Source: Eleginops maclovinus
Lineage: Eukaryota; Chordata; Actinopteri; Perciformes; Eleginopidae
Direction of reading: 5' to 3'
DNA length: 64,000 bases
Assembly (NCBI RefSeq): GCF_036324505.1
Contig: NC_086370.1
Span: 12,510,512-12,574,511, forward strand
Under the pieces are notes generated by a model. It saw only the letters and a list, made by a program, of their open reading frames with translations. It was not told the origin of the DNA and searched no databases. Shown here one piece after another: positions 26,501-37,100 of this stretch (positions within the stretch are counted from its first letter, which is position 1; each line of letters begins with the position of its first letter). A program made the translations under genes and the position numbers.

Positions 26501-28378
26501 GCTGCTTTATTTAAATTAAGGAAGTGTTAAAGTTGCTTTGCAGAATGTCAATGTGTTGATATCCAGGATTACTATTTGCTATCTGCCAACATGGCACACA
26601 TTATATATGCCACTGATCCTTTTATTCCACAGTATAATACAAAATAAATGATTTACCCATTGCACTTACCTTTTGAGAACAGTCTTTTGAGTAGGAAATA
26701 AATAGCTATAAGAACCAATAAAAGAGTTGCTTTAATTATTCTTCAAATTGCAAGTATTTCATGCATCTTAAATCTAGCATATTGGTATTATATTGTAACC
26801 TCAATAAGAATATGTGTCAAAAAGTGAAAACACTGTCTAATGTGATGTTAAAATAAAACATAAAAAGTCATAGTGTAGTATATAAAATAGATAGTAAAGT
26901 ATTTCATGACAATGTCGTCATAAAGTCACAGAGAAAGCCAACAAAGTAATAGTTTCATTCGTCATAAGTTGTCAGCATTAAAAGAAGAAGTGCATGTGTG
27001 GCTCGGAGCCCTTTAACTTTACATTTGAAAAGTGAATAGTGTCTTGACACCAACTATGTTCCTGTGAGTTTGGTCACAAATTGAAAAACGTGTACTTTTT
27101 GTATAATACAAAAACTGTTAGTGGACTGACCCTTTAACGGAGAGACATCACGACTAAAAAGTATGACCGTTTTATTTTCTTCCAACAGGAGACTTCTTGT
27201 GCCTCTCTTTGACATCAGGGTTTGTCCAGCTGCGGTACAATCTCGGGGATGGCCCCCACATCCTGCAGTCTGTTGAGCGAGTGGACTTAGGCAGCAGGAC
27301 CTGGCACACGGTGAAGGCTGGCCGGGTCGGTCACCAAGGCTTTCTCAGTCTGGACAGCAAGGAGACTAGAGAGGATGTGACTCGGGGGATGACCACTCTC
27401 GATGTTGCTACTGACATCTTCATTGGGGGCGTGTCAACCTTAAGCTTCGTCTCCACAGAAGCAACAGAAATGGAGCCGGTGGGCTTCACTGGTGGTTTAA
27501 GAGAACTCATACTGAACGGGGAAGAGTTTGAGTTAACAGAGACGGGGGCTATAAGTGGAGCAAATGTAGGGGACTGGGATGGGACCGCCTGTGGGTACAA
27601 GGTGTGCAAAAATGGAGGACAGTGCAGGTCAACAGGAGGTGACTCATTTATGTGCGTGTGTCCACCATCATGGACTGGCTCTGTGTGTAACCAGTCTGTA
27701 AGCTGTTTAAACCCCGTATGCAAACAGGGTTCCTTATGTTCCCCATCTGGTGTTACCTCATACCGCTGCATATGCCCTTTGGGATGGGGTGGGAGGTACT
27801 GCGACTCAGAAATAGCCACGGACACTCTCAAGTTTGTGGGAAGCTCATTTGTTAAATACCAGGACCCGAGATACAACACGAGGAATTTTAAATACACACA
27901 GGTTTCTTTTAGCTTTAAAACTAACTCAAATAACAGTTTGGTAATGTGGATGGGGAAGGCTGAACATGAAGATGATGACTACCTCGCAGTGGGACTTGAA
28001 AACGGCCACCTCAAAATTGCGGTGAATCTTGGGGAGAGACTTTCCCTGCCAATAACTCTCAGGAATGTCACACTGTGCTGCGACACGTGGCACAATGTCT
28101 CTATATCTTTAAACAGCACCATTATCCAGGTGGTTGTGGACAATAAGAGAGTCCTCCAGGATTTAGACCCGTTTGAGCGTTACGTGGCTTTAAACTACGG
28201 GGGTCAGCTTTACTTTGGGGGGTTTGAAGTGTTCAGAAATGTATCAATTGTTACTTCTGGGTTGTTTTCAAAAGGCTTTGAAGGAAATCTAAGAAATGTT
28301 TTTTTGTTTAAAGATACTAAGCCACTGCAGTTTCTCAGGAACAGTGAGGGTTTTGATGTTTACGAGGGCAATGAATAG
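5620..28378 (+). CDS. eys: eys, eyes shut homolog: 3' part, ten exons to the stop codon
   Basis: Eys is a large secreted extracellular-matrix protein of photoreceptors; human EYS mutations cause retinitis pigmentosa (RP25). Exons seen: 5620-5728, 8726-8949, 16158-16330, 20538-20720, 21791-21957, 23243-23387, 25682-25856, 26039-26211, 26323-26484, 27189-28378. All joins keep frame and give about 899 residues. Order: partial LamG, two EGF, LamG, two EGF, LamG, two EGF, LamG, stop. This matches the C-terminal third of human EYS, including its NITR, GSDEFGYTSF, FVGGYNEYTPELLP and VALNYGG-like stretches. The 5' end of the gene lies upstream of the window. Two cysteines of the third LamG domain are replaced (see findings). 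Identification is firm; only the first exon is less certain. Confidence 0.95.
5729..8725 (+). other. eys intron, 3.0 kb
   Basis: AT-rich non-coding sequence with an alternating AT tract near 6697-6722. No further gene or repeat was recognised. Confidence 0.6.
8726..8949 (+). CDS. eys: eys exon: end of LamG and first half of an EGF domain
   Basis: Starts GAA CCC TTT after tttttttgcag and ends AGA AG before gtactt. It encodes the FLG strand, the GCIGQLQVN core and the KNCD cysteine that closes the LamG domain. An EGF start with CQHLPCRNGGTC follows. The LamG cysteine pair is intact here, unlike in the last exon. Confidence 0.92.
11370..11392. repeat. CA microsatellite (short)
   Basis: Uninterrupted CA dinucleotide run of about 11 units in an eys intron. 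Confidence 0.95.
11485..11580. repeat. CA microsatellite (long, interrupted)
   Basis: CA repeats broken by ACGTA and AAACA interruptions, passing into imperfect ACACCCAA units. The open frames seen over it on both strands are repeat artefacts. Confidence 0.95.
12148..12176. repeat. Imperfect palindrome in an eys intron
   Basis: Two 14-base arms (ATTCATGACTGTCT and AGACAGTCGTGAAT) around a single C, with one mismatch. Confidence 0.8.
16158..16330 (+). CDS. eys: eys exon: EGF completion plus a second EGF domain
   Basis: Acceptor cgtttag, donor gtgagt. It completes the EGF begun in the previous exon (FCECPPLYTGRLC) and adds a full six-cysteine EGF (ACERNPCGHGATC, then VCLCPYGRQGLLC). The acceptor tract is weaker than its neighbours', but phase and homology agree. 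Confidence 0.92.
16331..20537 (+). other. eys intron, 4.2 kb
   Basis: Contains a 13-A run at 20036-20048 and a 16-G run at 20077-20092. Otherwise nothing was recognised. Confidence 0.6.
20077..20092. repeat. 16-base G homopolymer
   Basis: Sixteen consecutive G residues on the + strand, 28 bases after a 13-A run. It could fold as a G-quadruplex and its length in the assembly is unreliable. Confidence 0.95.
20538..20720 (+). CDS. eys: eys exon: start of a laminin-G domain
   Basis: Begins after gttttgcag and encodes INITRARFSGSDEFGYTSF followed by the hydrophobic strands of a LamG domain and MLFAGHKGQG. This block is nearly the same in human EYS. Donor gtgagc, phase 1. Confidence 0.95.
20721..21790 (+). 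other. eys intron, 1.1 kb
   Basis: Non-coding. I see nothing beyond AT-rich sequence and the acceptor tract at its end. Confidence 0.6.
21791..21957 (+). CDS. eys: eys exon: laminin-G middle
   Basis: Acceptor tgttttccag, donor gtgatg. Encodes DDGDDFLVLGLRNGRVV, then FNLGSGVAVI and an HTVTFGR strand ending in GWLK. It continues the LamG domain of the previous exon and ends in phase 0. Confidence 0.95.
22628..23158. mobile_element. hAT-type non-autonomous MITE (teleost family)
   Basis: The element begins CAGAGGTGGGGAAAGTAC and its other end, reverse-complemented, begins CTGGTGGGTAGGTCC. Both ends continue into AGTACTCAAAT-like sequence, so the termini are inverted copies. It is flanked by a perfect 8-bp duplication, CTGAAAAA, at 22620-22627 and 23159-23166; 8-bp duplications are typical of hAT transposons. 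The inside is rich in ACTTTACTTGAGTA-like sequence, which I recall from an abundant teleost repeat. There is no open reading frame. It lies in the eys intron between 21957 and 23243. Confidence 0.88.
23243..23387 (+). CDS. eys: eys exon: laminin-G third part
   Basis: Acceptor tttctcag, donor gtaaga. Begins VDGQRN and contains LIGLNVFNQLFVGGYNEY and LPLGSRFRNGFQG, the conserved late LamG strands of EYS. The hAT MITE at 22628-23158 ends 84 bp before this exon. Confidence 0.95.
23388..25681 (+). other. eys intron, 2.3 kb
   Basis: Holds the decayed teleost repeat described at 24500-24715. No exon was recognised between the splice sites. Confidence 0.6.
24500..24715. repeat. Decayed teleost repeat, two diverged tandem units
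   Basis: Two related units of roughly 100-130 bp can be aligned by eye. Each has an AATTTGGCACAAAC-like part, then a GGTCAAAGGT-like part, then an imperfect palindrome ending TGTGACCT (24587-24601 and 24696-24710). I recall similar sequence, with the core AAGGTCACTGTGACCT, as a common dispersed repeat in fish genomes. I cannot give its family name. Confidence 0.6.
25682..25856 (+). CDS. eys: eys exon: end of LamG and first half of an EGF domain
   Basis: Acceptor cctttttttttaaag, an AAG rather than the usual CAG or TAG. Encodes GCIFDVQFRT, the GRSVGQC closing cysteine and an EGF start PCVHVHCRNGGKC. The donor gtaagt is chosen at 25857 so that the join makes a Tyr codon. Reading on would meet an immediate stop. 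Confidence 0.93.
26039..26211 (+). CDS. eys: eys exon: EGF completion plus a second EGF domain
   Basis: Acceptor ccctctgcag. Completes YCQCPFGWKGALC and adds a full EGF (SVCDVEHSPPPLC ... GYTCQCPLGTAGLYC). Donor gttgcg is a poor match but keeps phase with the next exon and with human EYS. Confidence 0.92.
26323..26484 (+). CDS. eys: eys exon: start of the penultimate laminin-G domain
   Basis: Acceptor ctgtgacag, donor gtgagg. Encodes VTISDPFFSGNQSSWMSF, then LQLQFQPLSPDGILVYTAQHL, the opening LamG strands. Human EYS carries a short extra stretch before this block that is not seen here. Confidence 0.94.
26485..27188 (+). other. eys intron, 0.7 kb
   Basis: AT-rich sequence before the terminal exon. 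Nothing was recognised. Confidence 0.6.
27189..28378 (+). CDS. eys: eys terminal exon: LamG, two EGF domains, final LamG and stop
   Basis: Starts GA GAC TTC after ttccaacag and runs 397 codons to TAG. Order: rest of a LamG (LRYNLGDGP, WHTVKAGRVG, FIGGVSTL), two complete six-cysteine EGFs (CGYKVCKNGGQC and SCLNPVCKQGSLC starts), then a whole LamG (FSFKTNSNNSLVMWMG, NLGERLSLP, VALNYGGQLYFGG), ending VYEGNE. The LamG closing cysteines are missing: Gly at 27494-27496 and Trp at 27575-27577. Confidence 0.97.
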
Positions 28379-28613
28379 TAGTGATATTGTTAGGCGATGG
28401 TAAACTCTACATTAGTTGTGTTTTTTTAACACACTACTACTAATAGTCAGAGGCGATTTTTGAAGACTAGTTAGGTTAAAATGTTGTTGACACTAAACTG
28501 TATTTTTAAACTTGTTTCAGCAACATTGTACAGCTTGATTTCCATCTGACTGATTGAAAGATCATGATGAAATCACTGGAAGACGGGTAGATTGAATGTT
28601 TCAAAGTAGACTT

Positions 28614-28619
28614 AATAAA
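28614..28619 (+). terminator. eys: eys candidate poly(A) signal
   Basis: AATAAA lies 236 bp after the eys stop codon, in AT-rich sequence. It is the first canonical hexamer on this strand after the stop. Confidence 0.65.
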
Positions 28620-28827
28620 ACTTTTATGATTAAATATTTCAAACAAGTGTGTTGTGAGGCCTGAACATTAGTCATTTCATTCCAGCAAGAAAAAACAAAA
28701 AGCCAAATGTCTAAAATCATGTTAATATATAACAATTTAAATCTGTATCCAAGTGATTTTTACCTTTAATACATTTAGAAAGAAATATAACACGTTTGTT
28801 TATAATCAATAATAAAAAAGAATTAGC

Positions 28828-28833
28828 TTTATT
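28828..28833 (-). terminator. phf3: phf3 candidate poly(A) signal
   Basis: AATAAA on the - strand, about 580 bp after the phf3 stop codon. Another hexamer nearer the stop (around 29.23 kb) is an alternative. Confidence 0.4.
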
Positions 28834-29409
28834 ACGAACTGTACATAAACACACAGTGCAAAGGCACACGTCATCTCTAATGTATATTACAAGCCAAAAT
28901 GTACATACTTTTCCCCAAAAAGTAAGTTTAAAAAATAATTAAGCAATTTAAAAGAATTGAAATGGGGGGGAAAAGAAAAGCTGCTGTTTGGGTCATGGTA
29001 CTCAGTTAAAGGTTGTATGTGTTACATTCATGCCAACTTAAAATGTTCACCAGATGGTCCACACTTTGTTCATATGTTAACACAAAACTGAAAACATTTA
29101 CTGATCATTTGTAGTCACGGCAGCTCAAAGATGAACTCGATATATACAATAAAAAGGTTAAAATGTTTAAATTGTTCCAATAATAAGTTCTTCTTGGCGT
29201 GAAGAGTCTTCACAATCCGACTGAAATTATATTTTATTTTGGCTGTATTGTTATTAACATCAAATGGAGCTTCTATGAAGGAAATGGCAGACAAGCTGTG
29301 GACCGTTGTATAAAATAACAAACAACTTCACCATCAAGTGTTTTGAATCGGCTTAGTGACCAACATTCTCTCTTGAAGCCCCTCCACTCATTGAAAACTA
29401 AAAACATAA

Positions 29410-31152
29410 TTAACTGTCTTTTGAGCTTCTCCGTCCATTCTCATAGTCAGAGTCCCTCCTGTGTCTGTGCCTGTCCTTATTACGGCTGCTGTGATCGTCG
29501 CTGTGGTGTCTCTCTTTCCTCTTCTCACTGTAGCGGTCGTCCGAGTGTCCGCGGTGCCTGCTCCTCTCTCTTTCGTGGCTACGATCACGCCTCCTCTCCC
29601 TGTCGTGGTTTCGGCTCTTTTTCCCGTGATGAGTGTCCCTGTGATGGCTGTGCCTTCCGTGGTGGTCTCTGTCCTCCGATGTGCGCGGCCTCTCCCACGG
29701 ATCATTGTATTTCTCCTCTTCACGCTTGTATTCTTTAGCTAGGGACGGAGGTGCGGGAGCTGGTTCGGGAAAGCTCTCTGCGTACTGGGATTGAAGAGCA
29801 GCAAGAGCGTCCAACGAGCTATTCTGAGCCCACGGTGCACTGTGGCTCTGATCCTGGGGGTGGTGGCTGGAGAAAGTGTTAGGCTGAGGCCCTGTAGTGT
29901 AGTCGTAGCTGACAGGTACCTGAGGCTGCTGTGATGGGATGGGTGCATCGCTGTGTGCTGAGATAGCTGGTGCCATTACAGAGTCCTGCTTGAGCTCTGT
30001 GTAGCACGCTGCCTGTGGTCCTTCTGTAGCAGCACATGCTGTCTGAAGTGCTTTAGCCTCAGCCTGGGATGTGCCCGGGTTCTCCTTTTCACTCACCGGT
30101 GATGGAATAGTTGTTTGTTTTTCTTCCTTGGGTTTGCTCTTGGCTTGAGAAAGCTGTAAATACCCTTGGTGAAATAGTGTAACTGGCTCTTTTCTAGTAA
30201 TGCTCACAACAGGAACAGGTTTGGGGCTCAAAGGAGCGTGGTGGCTTTCTTCATCTTTTTGTAGCACCGCTGTTTTATCTTCATTCACACTGGAATAGGC
30301 TGAAGATTTTTTCAATATTCCACTTAAAGGAGGTTTTGAGCTATAAGCTGGAGAAGCCTTGGTTAGCGACAAAGAATTCCCTTCAGATGGGGGTTTTTCA
30401 CTCTCAGACAAAAGGCCAACTTCGCCTTTGTTCGAAGAAGCGGCGCTGCTGGTTTCAGTCCCACTCGGAGCTGCTGAAAGGCTCGCTAAGAACACATCGG
30501 TCGATACATCTGGAGGCTTATCTTTCAGAGAGACTGGTGCACTGTGGGTCACCGCTGCAGCATCCTTTCCTGATGGGTTGTTAGCAACAGATGTATGAGT
30601 CGGGCTGGATAGTTCCGGTTGAGCTTTAACAGGTTTAGCTTCCTTCTTCCTGATGACAAAGCGCTCTCGTTGTGCAGCAGCTGTTAGACTTTTTAAGCTT
30701 CCAGTTGTAGGCCTCTATTTTTAGAGCTGGTTGGGTCTTCTGGGTTTCATCTGCTGTTGTTGCAGGTTTACCTCCAACATCTGGCAGAGGTGGCAATTCC
30801 CCACCCCAGCCTAATAACACACCTGGAAGAAAGCGCAGTGGTTTTCGGGGCTCCTGATTGTTGGGCTCCTCTGAGGCAGATGGTTCTTCCGTAGACTCTG
30901 TAATCGGCTCTTTCACTTCTTCAGCAGGGCTAAGTGGTTTGTCATTTTCTTTTTTATGTGCAGTAGTCAAGGAAGAGATGAAACGTTTCTCCTCCTCCTC
31001 TTTCGCTCTGGTTTCTTTTGTGGAAATGGTGATGGGCTTGATTTCCGGAATAATCCTGGCAGTTTCGTTCATGTCCACAGGAAGAAATTCCCTTTTAGGT
31101 GCCTGGCGAATGATGAGTCCAAGAAGAAGGTTGGCACGGTTGTTTTCTAAAC
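29410..31152 (-). CDS. phf3: phf3 last coding exon, with a frame break between 30638 and 30714
   Basis: Frame A starts NRANLLLGLIIRQAPKREF, includes PRKPLRFLPGVLLGW and ends at TAA 30637-30635. Frame B opens after a stop at 30717-30715 and runs to TAA 29412-29410. It contains PPDVSTDVFLASLS, which matches human PHF3, and a tail of Arg/Asp/His/Ser repeats. Deleting one base in the overlap would join the two frames. A 91-base intron (donor GGAG then gtaaac, acceptor tctaacag) would also restore frame but removes sequence resembling human PHF3. Both halves are clearly phf3; the junction is uncertain. Confidence 0.9.
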
Positions 31153-34100
31153 CTGTCAAAGGAAAAGATTAAGCAAAATAAGAAATGTAATGTCACCTAC
31201 AGAGAGAAAAATAATGTATGTTTCATGTTCCTTACCTGGCCCATCAAAGGGAACAAGCTGATGTGGGACTTTTTCAGTGGCACCCAAAGGAATGATATAC
31301 ATATCCTTCACTTGTTTCCGGTTATTGGACACCACCCCGAAACGCCTACGACTGCTGAAGTAGGCATACAGGAGAGTATAGGAGATCTCATCTTCCTCTG
31401 TCTCGGGGGAGAAGCGGATCAGGCACACCTCCTTTTAATAAAAGAAAAAGCATGCGTCAGTAAAAATCCTCAATCCAAGTGCCAGAGGTTTGCACATCAA
31501 TCTTCAACAGAGCAGCTTTATAATGCATTGCATGTGGATGTTAATAGTATGGACATAAGCTGCTCTCGATTACAATGAAACATTTGTAATTCTTGCTGAT
31601 CATATTTAATGACGGAATTTTACTACAGGCCGTTCAATCCCTTTCAGTCGGAAAGCTGCCAGAAACGTACTTTTGTTCCCATTGCCCGAATCTTCTCTAA
31701 GTAGTCCCATACAATCTGTGGACTTATCCTTCCGCCAACTTGAATGTTGTCTGGAAGGTCCTGTGGAGAGAGGAAATAAAGAACCAACGTTAGTGGCAGG
31801 ACTTAGTTTAGCAGCAGTTGTTCAAACTCGAAATATGTTGATTGTTTCCACTTTACCTCAGTCAAGTTGTCCATAATGCCTGAAACAGGGAAGGCTTTCG
31901 TCATTAACTTCGCCACAGCGTGCATGTAAAGGAGTCCTTGCCACAGGCACTTTAAGTTTGACAGGAAAGCAGCTTCTTCATCCCTTCCAGCTACATGATC
32001 CGACCTGTGGCGCACACAACAGTAATTGAGCTAGCTTAAAAAAAAACCCAGACAGAAACACACATCATCAGAAATGACTGCTGACCTTCCATCGTAGCCT
32101 GACTGAGCGCTCCGGAAGCTTTCCTCTAAAACAGTGAGGTGCAGGTCTTCGTCCACTCCAGGGGTTCCTGTGCTCTTCGTCTCTTCTGCTTTTGTGGACT
32201 GCCTCCTAACAACTGTAGTGGCAACTTTAACCACCTTGGTCGGCACCTCCTCCGCAGGTGGCGCCATTCGACCTTTTTCAAATAAAGAAACAACAACACA
32301 AGTTGGTAACTCTGGGTAATGACATGTTATGAGCGGGAAAACACATGGAAAGTTTGGATGACATCTAATGTACTTCTGTGGACCAGGGCAGCAGCAAAAC
32401 TAATTTTAGCCACCTAAAAGTAGAAGTTTAAGTGTAAACTAAATTTAGAATATGTTCACCCTCTGATATTACCACTAGTCGGGTTTTTCCTACAGGCAAC
32501 TGCCTCATCAAAGCCACCAGACCCCATTGACAAATCTGTATTTTTAGCTTGGAGAATGCGATGGTTGCTGTTCTACTGTTGTCTTGCTTGGTTCCTTTGG
32601 GTTTCAACTGATTGGGTCAGCCGTTGACAAGCATCTCGAATTCTGCAAGGTTTTGTTTTTTTGTGCCATAACTCCTCTCTGATTATCCTATTTATTTTTT
32701 ATTTCAGGGTTTACCTGTGCAGATCTTGCAGTGTAGGTCAAATAAGTGAGACTTGTGTTGGTTGGTGGTGTCTTTCTCTGTGCCGGTACCCTCTGCTTTC
32801 TTCTCAGGGGTTTTTGGAGGTTCGGCTGTGACTTCGCTAACTTTGGGAGGAGAATCCAGCTGACAAGGGGAGAAAATAATACACATTGAAGCAAACATGT
32901 CGCCACAAAAGACAATCATTTAGAGTAATATTTGTTGTGTCCCTTACCTCTGCAGGCTCAGGTGCTTTCACTGGTTCTTGGCTTTCAATTTCAATTTCTC
33001 CTTTGTGTGTGATCTTAGTGATCGGCCGTCTCTCCGCCTCTCTTTGCTCCTTTTCAATCATCTCAATAGTCTGTCAAATAAGGAATATATTGCTTTTTAG
33101 AGGGCTGCTGAACTTGTTGGCATACTCACTCTCACAGGAAAGCTTTACTTACATGTCGGTTCTCCCTTTGTCGCCAAGCAGCCAATTCTTTGGAGGCCAG
33201 TTCCTCGGGGCTCATTCGAATCAGGTTACTGGGAGAAACTTCCCCTTTGAGAACCCTCTTAAAGAGGACCTAAAAAAATACATCAAAAGAGCTAGTGTAA
33301 CTATGAATATATTAACACTCAGTACATTTGAATCATGCCTGGTTTACAATGATACTTACATTATTTTTAGTGTCTTTAAGGTTGAACATCAAGCTTCTGT
33401 ACTTGTTCTTGTATTTGTTGTCAGTGTCTTTATACAAGTGGAAAAGCTCTCTCTCTGTCTTCTTGGCAAGTTCAGAGGCCCTCTCCACTGAGACTTTCAA
33501 ATCAGACTCCTTCAACCTGGGGTGCAGAAAGTTAGTTGTTTGTTAAGTTTTCAATAAAAAAATACACGTCAGTTTATCTTTTAATTACTTTTCTCATGAA
33601 AAACGTACCTCTGTATGAGGATTTCTTTCAGAGAGTCCCGCACACTTCGCCTAATCGCCTCCACTGACACGGGTTTCTTTGAACCTGAAGTCTTACTTTT
33701 TGAGTCTTTCAGATAAAAGCCTGTGAGGACAGAATGAAGATATCTACTGAGCAAGTGGGGAACAGGGATTTGACACAGAGTTGTGATACAAGACTGCTGT
33801 TATCAAATATCCAAGAAAAGACAGAGAGACTTTTTATTATCTTCTGTTTTGAATAAGACTGCAAGTTGTAGATGTAAATGTGGATGACATTTAGGGCAGA
33901 AACTAATAATTATTTTCATTATCAAATAATCTGCAAAAAATGTTCTTGATTCATCATTTGGTCTTTTAAATGTCAGATAGTAGTTTGAACTGTCCATCCA
34001 AGTCTCTCAACAATTGAGCTTCTTAAAAAGTACCTGTTTTATGAGCTGAATCAGTGGACTGCCTCCTGTCAGGATCCTATTTAAGGAAAGAAGTGGGGAA

Positions 34101-37100
34101 AGCATCATGGTTAGTTCATGAAATAAAAACAACATTAAAAAGACCCCACAGAAAATATTTGAACCCCTGGCCAAATATTTCAAATACAGGGTGAGTATTT
34201 GTGGGTACATCTTGTTAACCACACACCCACGTGCAAACCTTCTGTAGAGGCAAAGTAAAAGTGAAAAAACAACCAAGCATTGTACAGTGTTGACACTGGC
34301 TATGATTAATATCAGAGGTCCTGGGGAAACACATAAAATATCCTTTGTATTGAAAGATTTAAATTGATACATGATCAAACAGCTTTATCAAGGACCTCAA
34401 GGTGTCGCTGCTTACATTTCTTACTGGTCTGACACTTCCCGAGGTGAGTTTCGGGGAGGGTCCTGGTTGGGGCTTGGGAGGCGATCTTACATCCTGTTCC
34501 TCCGTCTTAGCTTTAACTTCTGGTTTGGCTGCAATGGGCAGCTCGGGCTGAACCTTTTTGCTTTCCTCCTCGCAACACTTCAAGCACACGTACATTTGAT
34601 CTTCCTCCTCCATTTCGCGTACTTTGGTCAGGTCGAGCCCAACACAGTCGCCGTGGAACCAGTCTTCACAGCGACCGCAGCCTACCATGAACCTAAGCAA
34701 AGAACAGACGTCATTAAAAGGTGTTTTTCAAGCATTCTGTGCAGCAGATAAATTCTCTCACACTACAATTACCGATAGAACAACTGAATTTTTGTTTACA
34801 ACACTCATTTGATTGTAAGGCAGTCAGGTCTTTTGATATTTATACAAAGACCGTGGTAACTTTTGCCTTTCCTTCTTATGTCTATCATCTTTTGACTATT
34901 GCAGGTTGTGCGGGGTAGATGTTCAACTATCAATCATTCAAAATTGTTCAAAGTTCTATAAAAAACTGAAAAACCATCTGTAAAGTTAAATCTACAACAG
35001 ACACTAATTAGGTTTGAATAACAAAACGATCTGTTTTGCAAAACTTACGTGTTGTTGTGCTGGTTCTGGCACAGGCCGCAGCAGTTGTTTGCATCCCATA
35101 CTGTCTCACTGTTAGCGGTTTGCTCCTCAGCATTCTCCTTCTTCACAGAAGGAGCATTGTCTGGAATAAACAGCTGCGGCTCATCCACGGAGATGCTTCT
35201 TTGAGTTTTACTTTTCTGTCTTTGAAGAATCTTTTCTGGCTTTTTCAGTTTGGGCTTTTCCTGCCCCCCCTCTTCCGTCAATTTTAAAGGTGATTGATAA
35301 CCCGTCTCAAGCTTGGAGATATTGGGTGGCGTATGTTTAGTGGTTCCCTGCTGATCAACACGGTTGCCAGATGATGGGCTCTTCTTCATGAGAGAGCTTG
35401 GCTTCCCTTTACTCTCTCCTGTGCCCTGTGTCTTTTGCATTTTAGTAGCGTGCTCACTTTGGGGGATTTCTGCAGGCCTTTTCAAAGGTGAAATTTCTTT
35501 CTTTTCCTTGAGATTCTTCATTCTGTGCAGGTCTTCTCTTTGGATTTTGGATGGCATGTATTGGGTTACTTTATGTCCCTTAACCATGTTATTTGGTTTA
35601 TCAGAAACCAAGTCCTTATTCTTGTTAGAAGGCAGTTGTTTCGACCTGGGTAGTGTTTTGGCCACAATCTGTTGTTTTTCCTTATCATTCGTCTTGTTAC
35701 TAACAGTGGTTGTGCTATTCTGAATGTTTTGTGGCTCTTTGATGCCATCTTTTTCTTTACCGACTGTTTTCTGTTTTTCAGGAACACTATGATTGTCGTC
35801 TTTTGTCTCTTGCGTGCAGGCACTCCCCATCAAAGTCCCGTTGGAGGTCTGCACGTCGTTGGGATTCACATAAGGGCCGAGCCCCAGGGCTGCATCATCA
35901 GTCGAGCTCTTCTTAACTTCAGCCACCGCTGCCACATTCTCAGGTGTGGGATTCTGTACACTGATGGTATCACCTGGCAGCACAGCAAACCCAATGTCCC
36001 CAGCATACGCAAAACCACCATCAAGGCTCCCTTCGACATTGTGTGTGTAAGAAGGTCCTGGAAGCAGCTCAATCTTAAATCCTGCAATTGTGACAGTCAA
36101 TCGTCTCAATACAACAGAAGGATTCAGCCATAATCCACCTTGAAGATCATTAACATTAACACGCCCTCCCAGAATTAGTTCTTTCTTCAGCTGGGCGCCT
36201 TTAACGCCTTTCTCGATAAGAAAGGACTTCTGAAGCCTGTTTGCTGGTTTCCTTCCTATTCGTCCTCGGATCATGGTGTTGGTGGATGTGTCTGTTTCAG
36301 AACAAAATATAGAAAATAAGTATCACGCCACCTGTAATTAAAGGTGTCATATGGCGGAAATGGGAAGCTTAATGAGCAGATTACCGTTTTCTAAATGACT
36401 TGGACGTTTCTTTTGCCTGCCAACAGGTCGCTTGACTTGCGAAGTCTCTGCAATGTCCAGTTCACCGCTGTGGCCTGTGGGTGCTGAACCATCACTGGGA
36501 GCAGCAACAGCTGAAACAAATACATGTATTTAATCTTCCTGTGAATCAAATATATTTTTCAATATGTATACATTTAACACCAAAAGAAAGTGAATTGGCA
36601 ATCATAACGGTCCAAAAAATGAATGAAATACACATTGGAGACCGCAATTGGGTGAAATCAAACATTCAAAAAGCAATAGTTTGAATTCAATGCCTGATAT
36701 GCTGACACCAAAATATTTGTGTACAATTTAAAACTAGCATTAAGTGAAAAGCCACTGCTCATGAATAAATAATGTTAGTGAAACATTGTGTTTACTTGGA
36801 ACCTTTTCTAGAAAGATCTATATAGTATGTAAATTAGCTTTAAATCAAAGATTGGTATCTATACAAATCAGCATTAGACATTTGTATTTTGTTCGTTGAC
36901 ATACCTGTTGAACCAGCAATCGGAAAAGTGGAGTCCTCATTGTCCAGCAGATTGAACTGAGAGCTCGCACATCCAAACATCGGGTCTTTGTCACTGAGCA
37001 TGTTCTTCAGCGACTCTTCCAGTCGGAGTCCTGTCCCAAACTCATTACTGGCCTCACATTCCAAATTCTGACTTGTTATCAGGGAGTCATCCAACTGGTC

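Larger units (their letters stand above)
28379..29409. other. Convergent 3' ends of eys and phf3
   Basis: The eys and phf3 stop codons face each other 1.03 kb apart. The stretch is AT-rich and holds AATAAA on the + strand at 28614 and on the - strand at 28828-28833. No other feature was recognised. Confidence 0.7.

Noticed and set aside
27331..27897. 188-codon open frame on the - strand inside the eys terminal exon
   Set aside because: It is antisense to a firmly identified coding exon with conserved EGF and LamG domains. Its translation shows no family features.
29343..29742. Open frames on the + strand over the phf3 tail
   Set aside because: They are the complement of the Arg/Asp/His repeat of phf3, whose low-complexity codons leave several frames open.
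32440..32690. Possible repeat fragment in a phf3 intron (ACCCCATTGACAAATCTGTA, TAGCTTGGAGAATGCG)
   Set aside because: It faintly recalls dispersed fish sequence, but no ends, target duplication or clear family could be recognised.
34140..34220. Possible repeat around ATATTTGAACCCCTGGCCAA in a phf3 intron
   Set aside because: Too short and too uncertain to assign to a repeat family.
35364..36133. Open frames on the + strand opposite phf3 exon 3
   Set aside because: They are shadows of the large phf3 exon, giving Phe/Leu/Cys-rich translations without a known domain.
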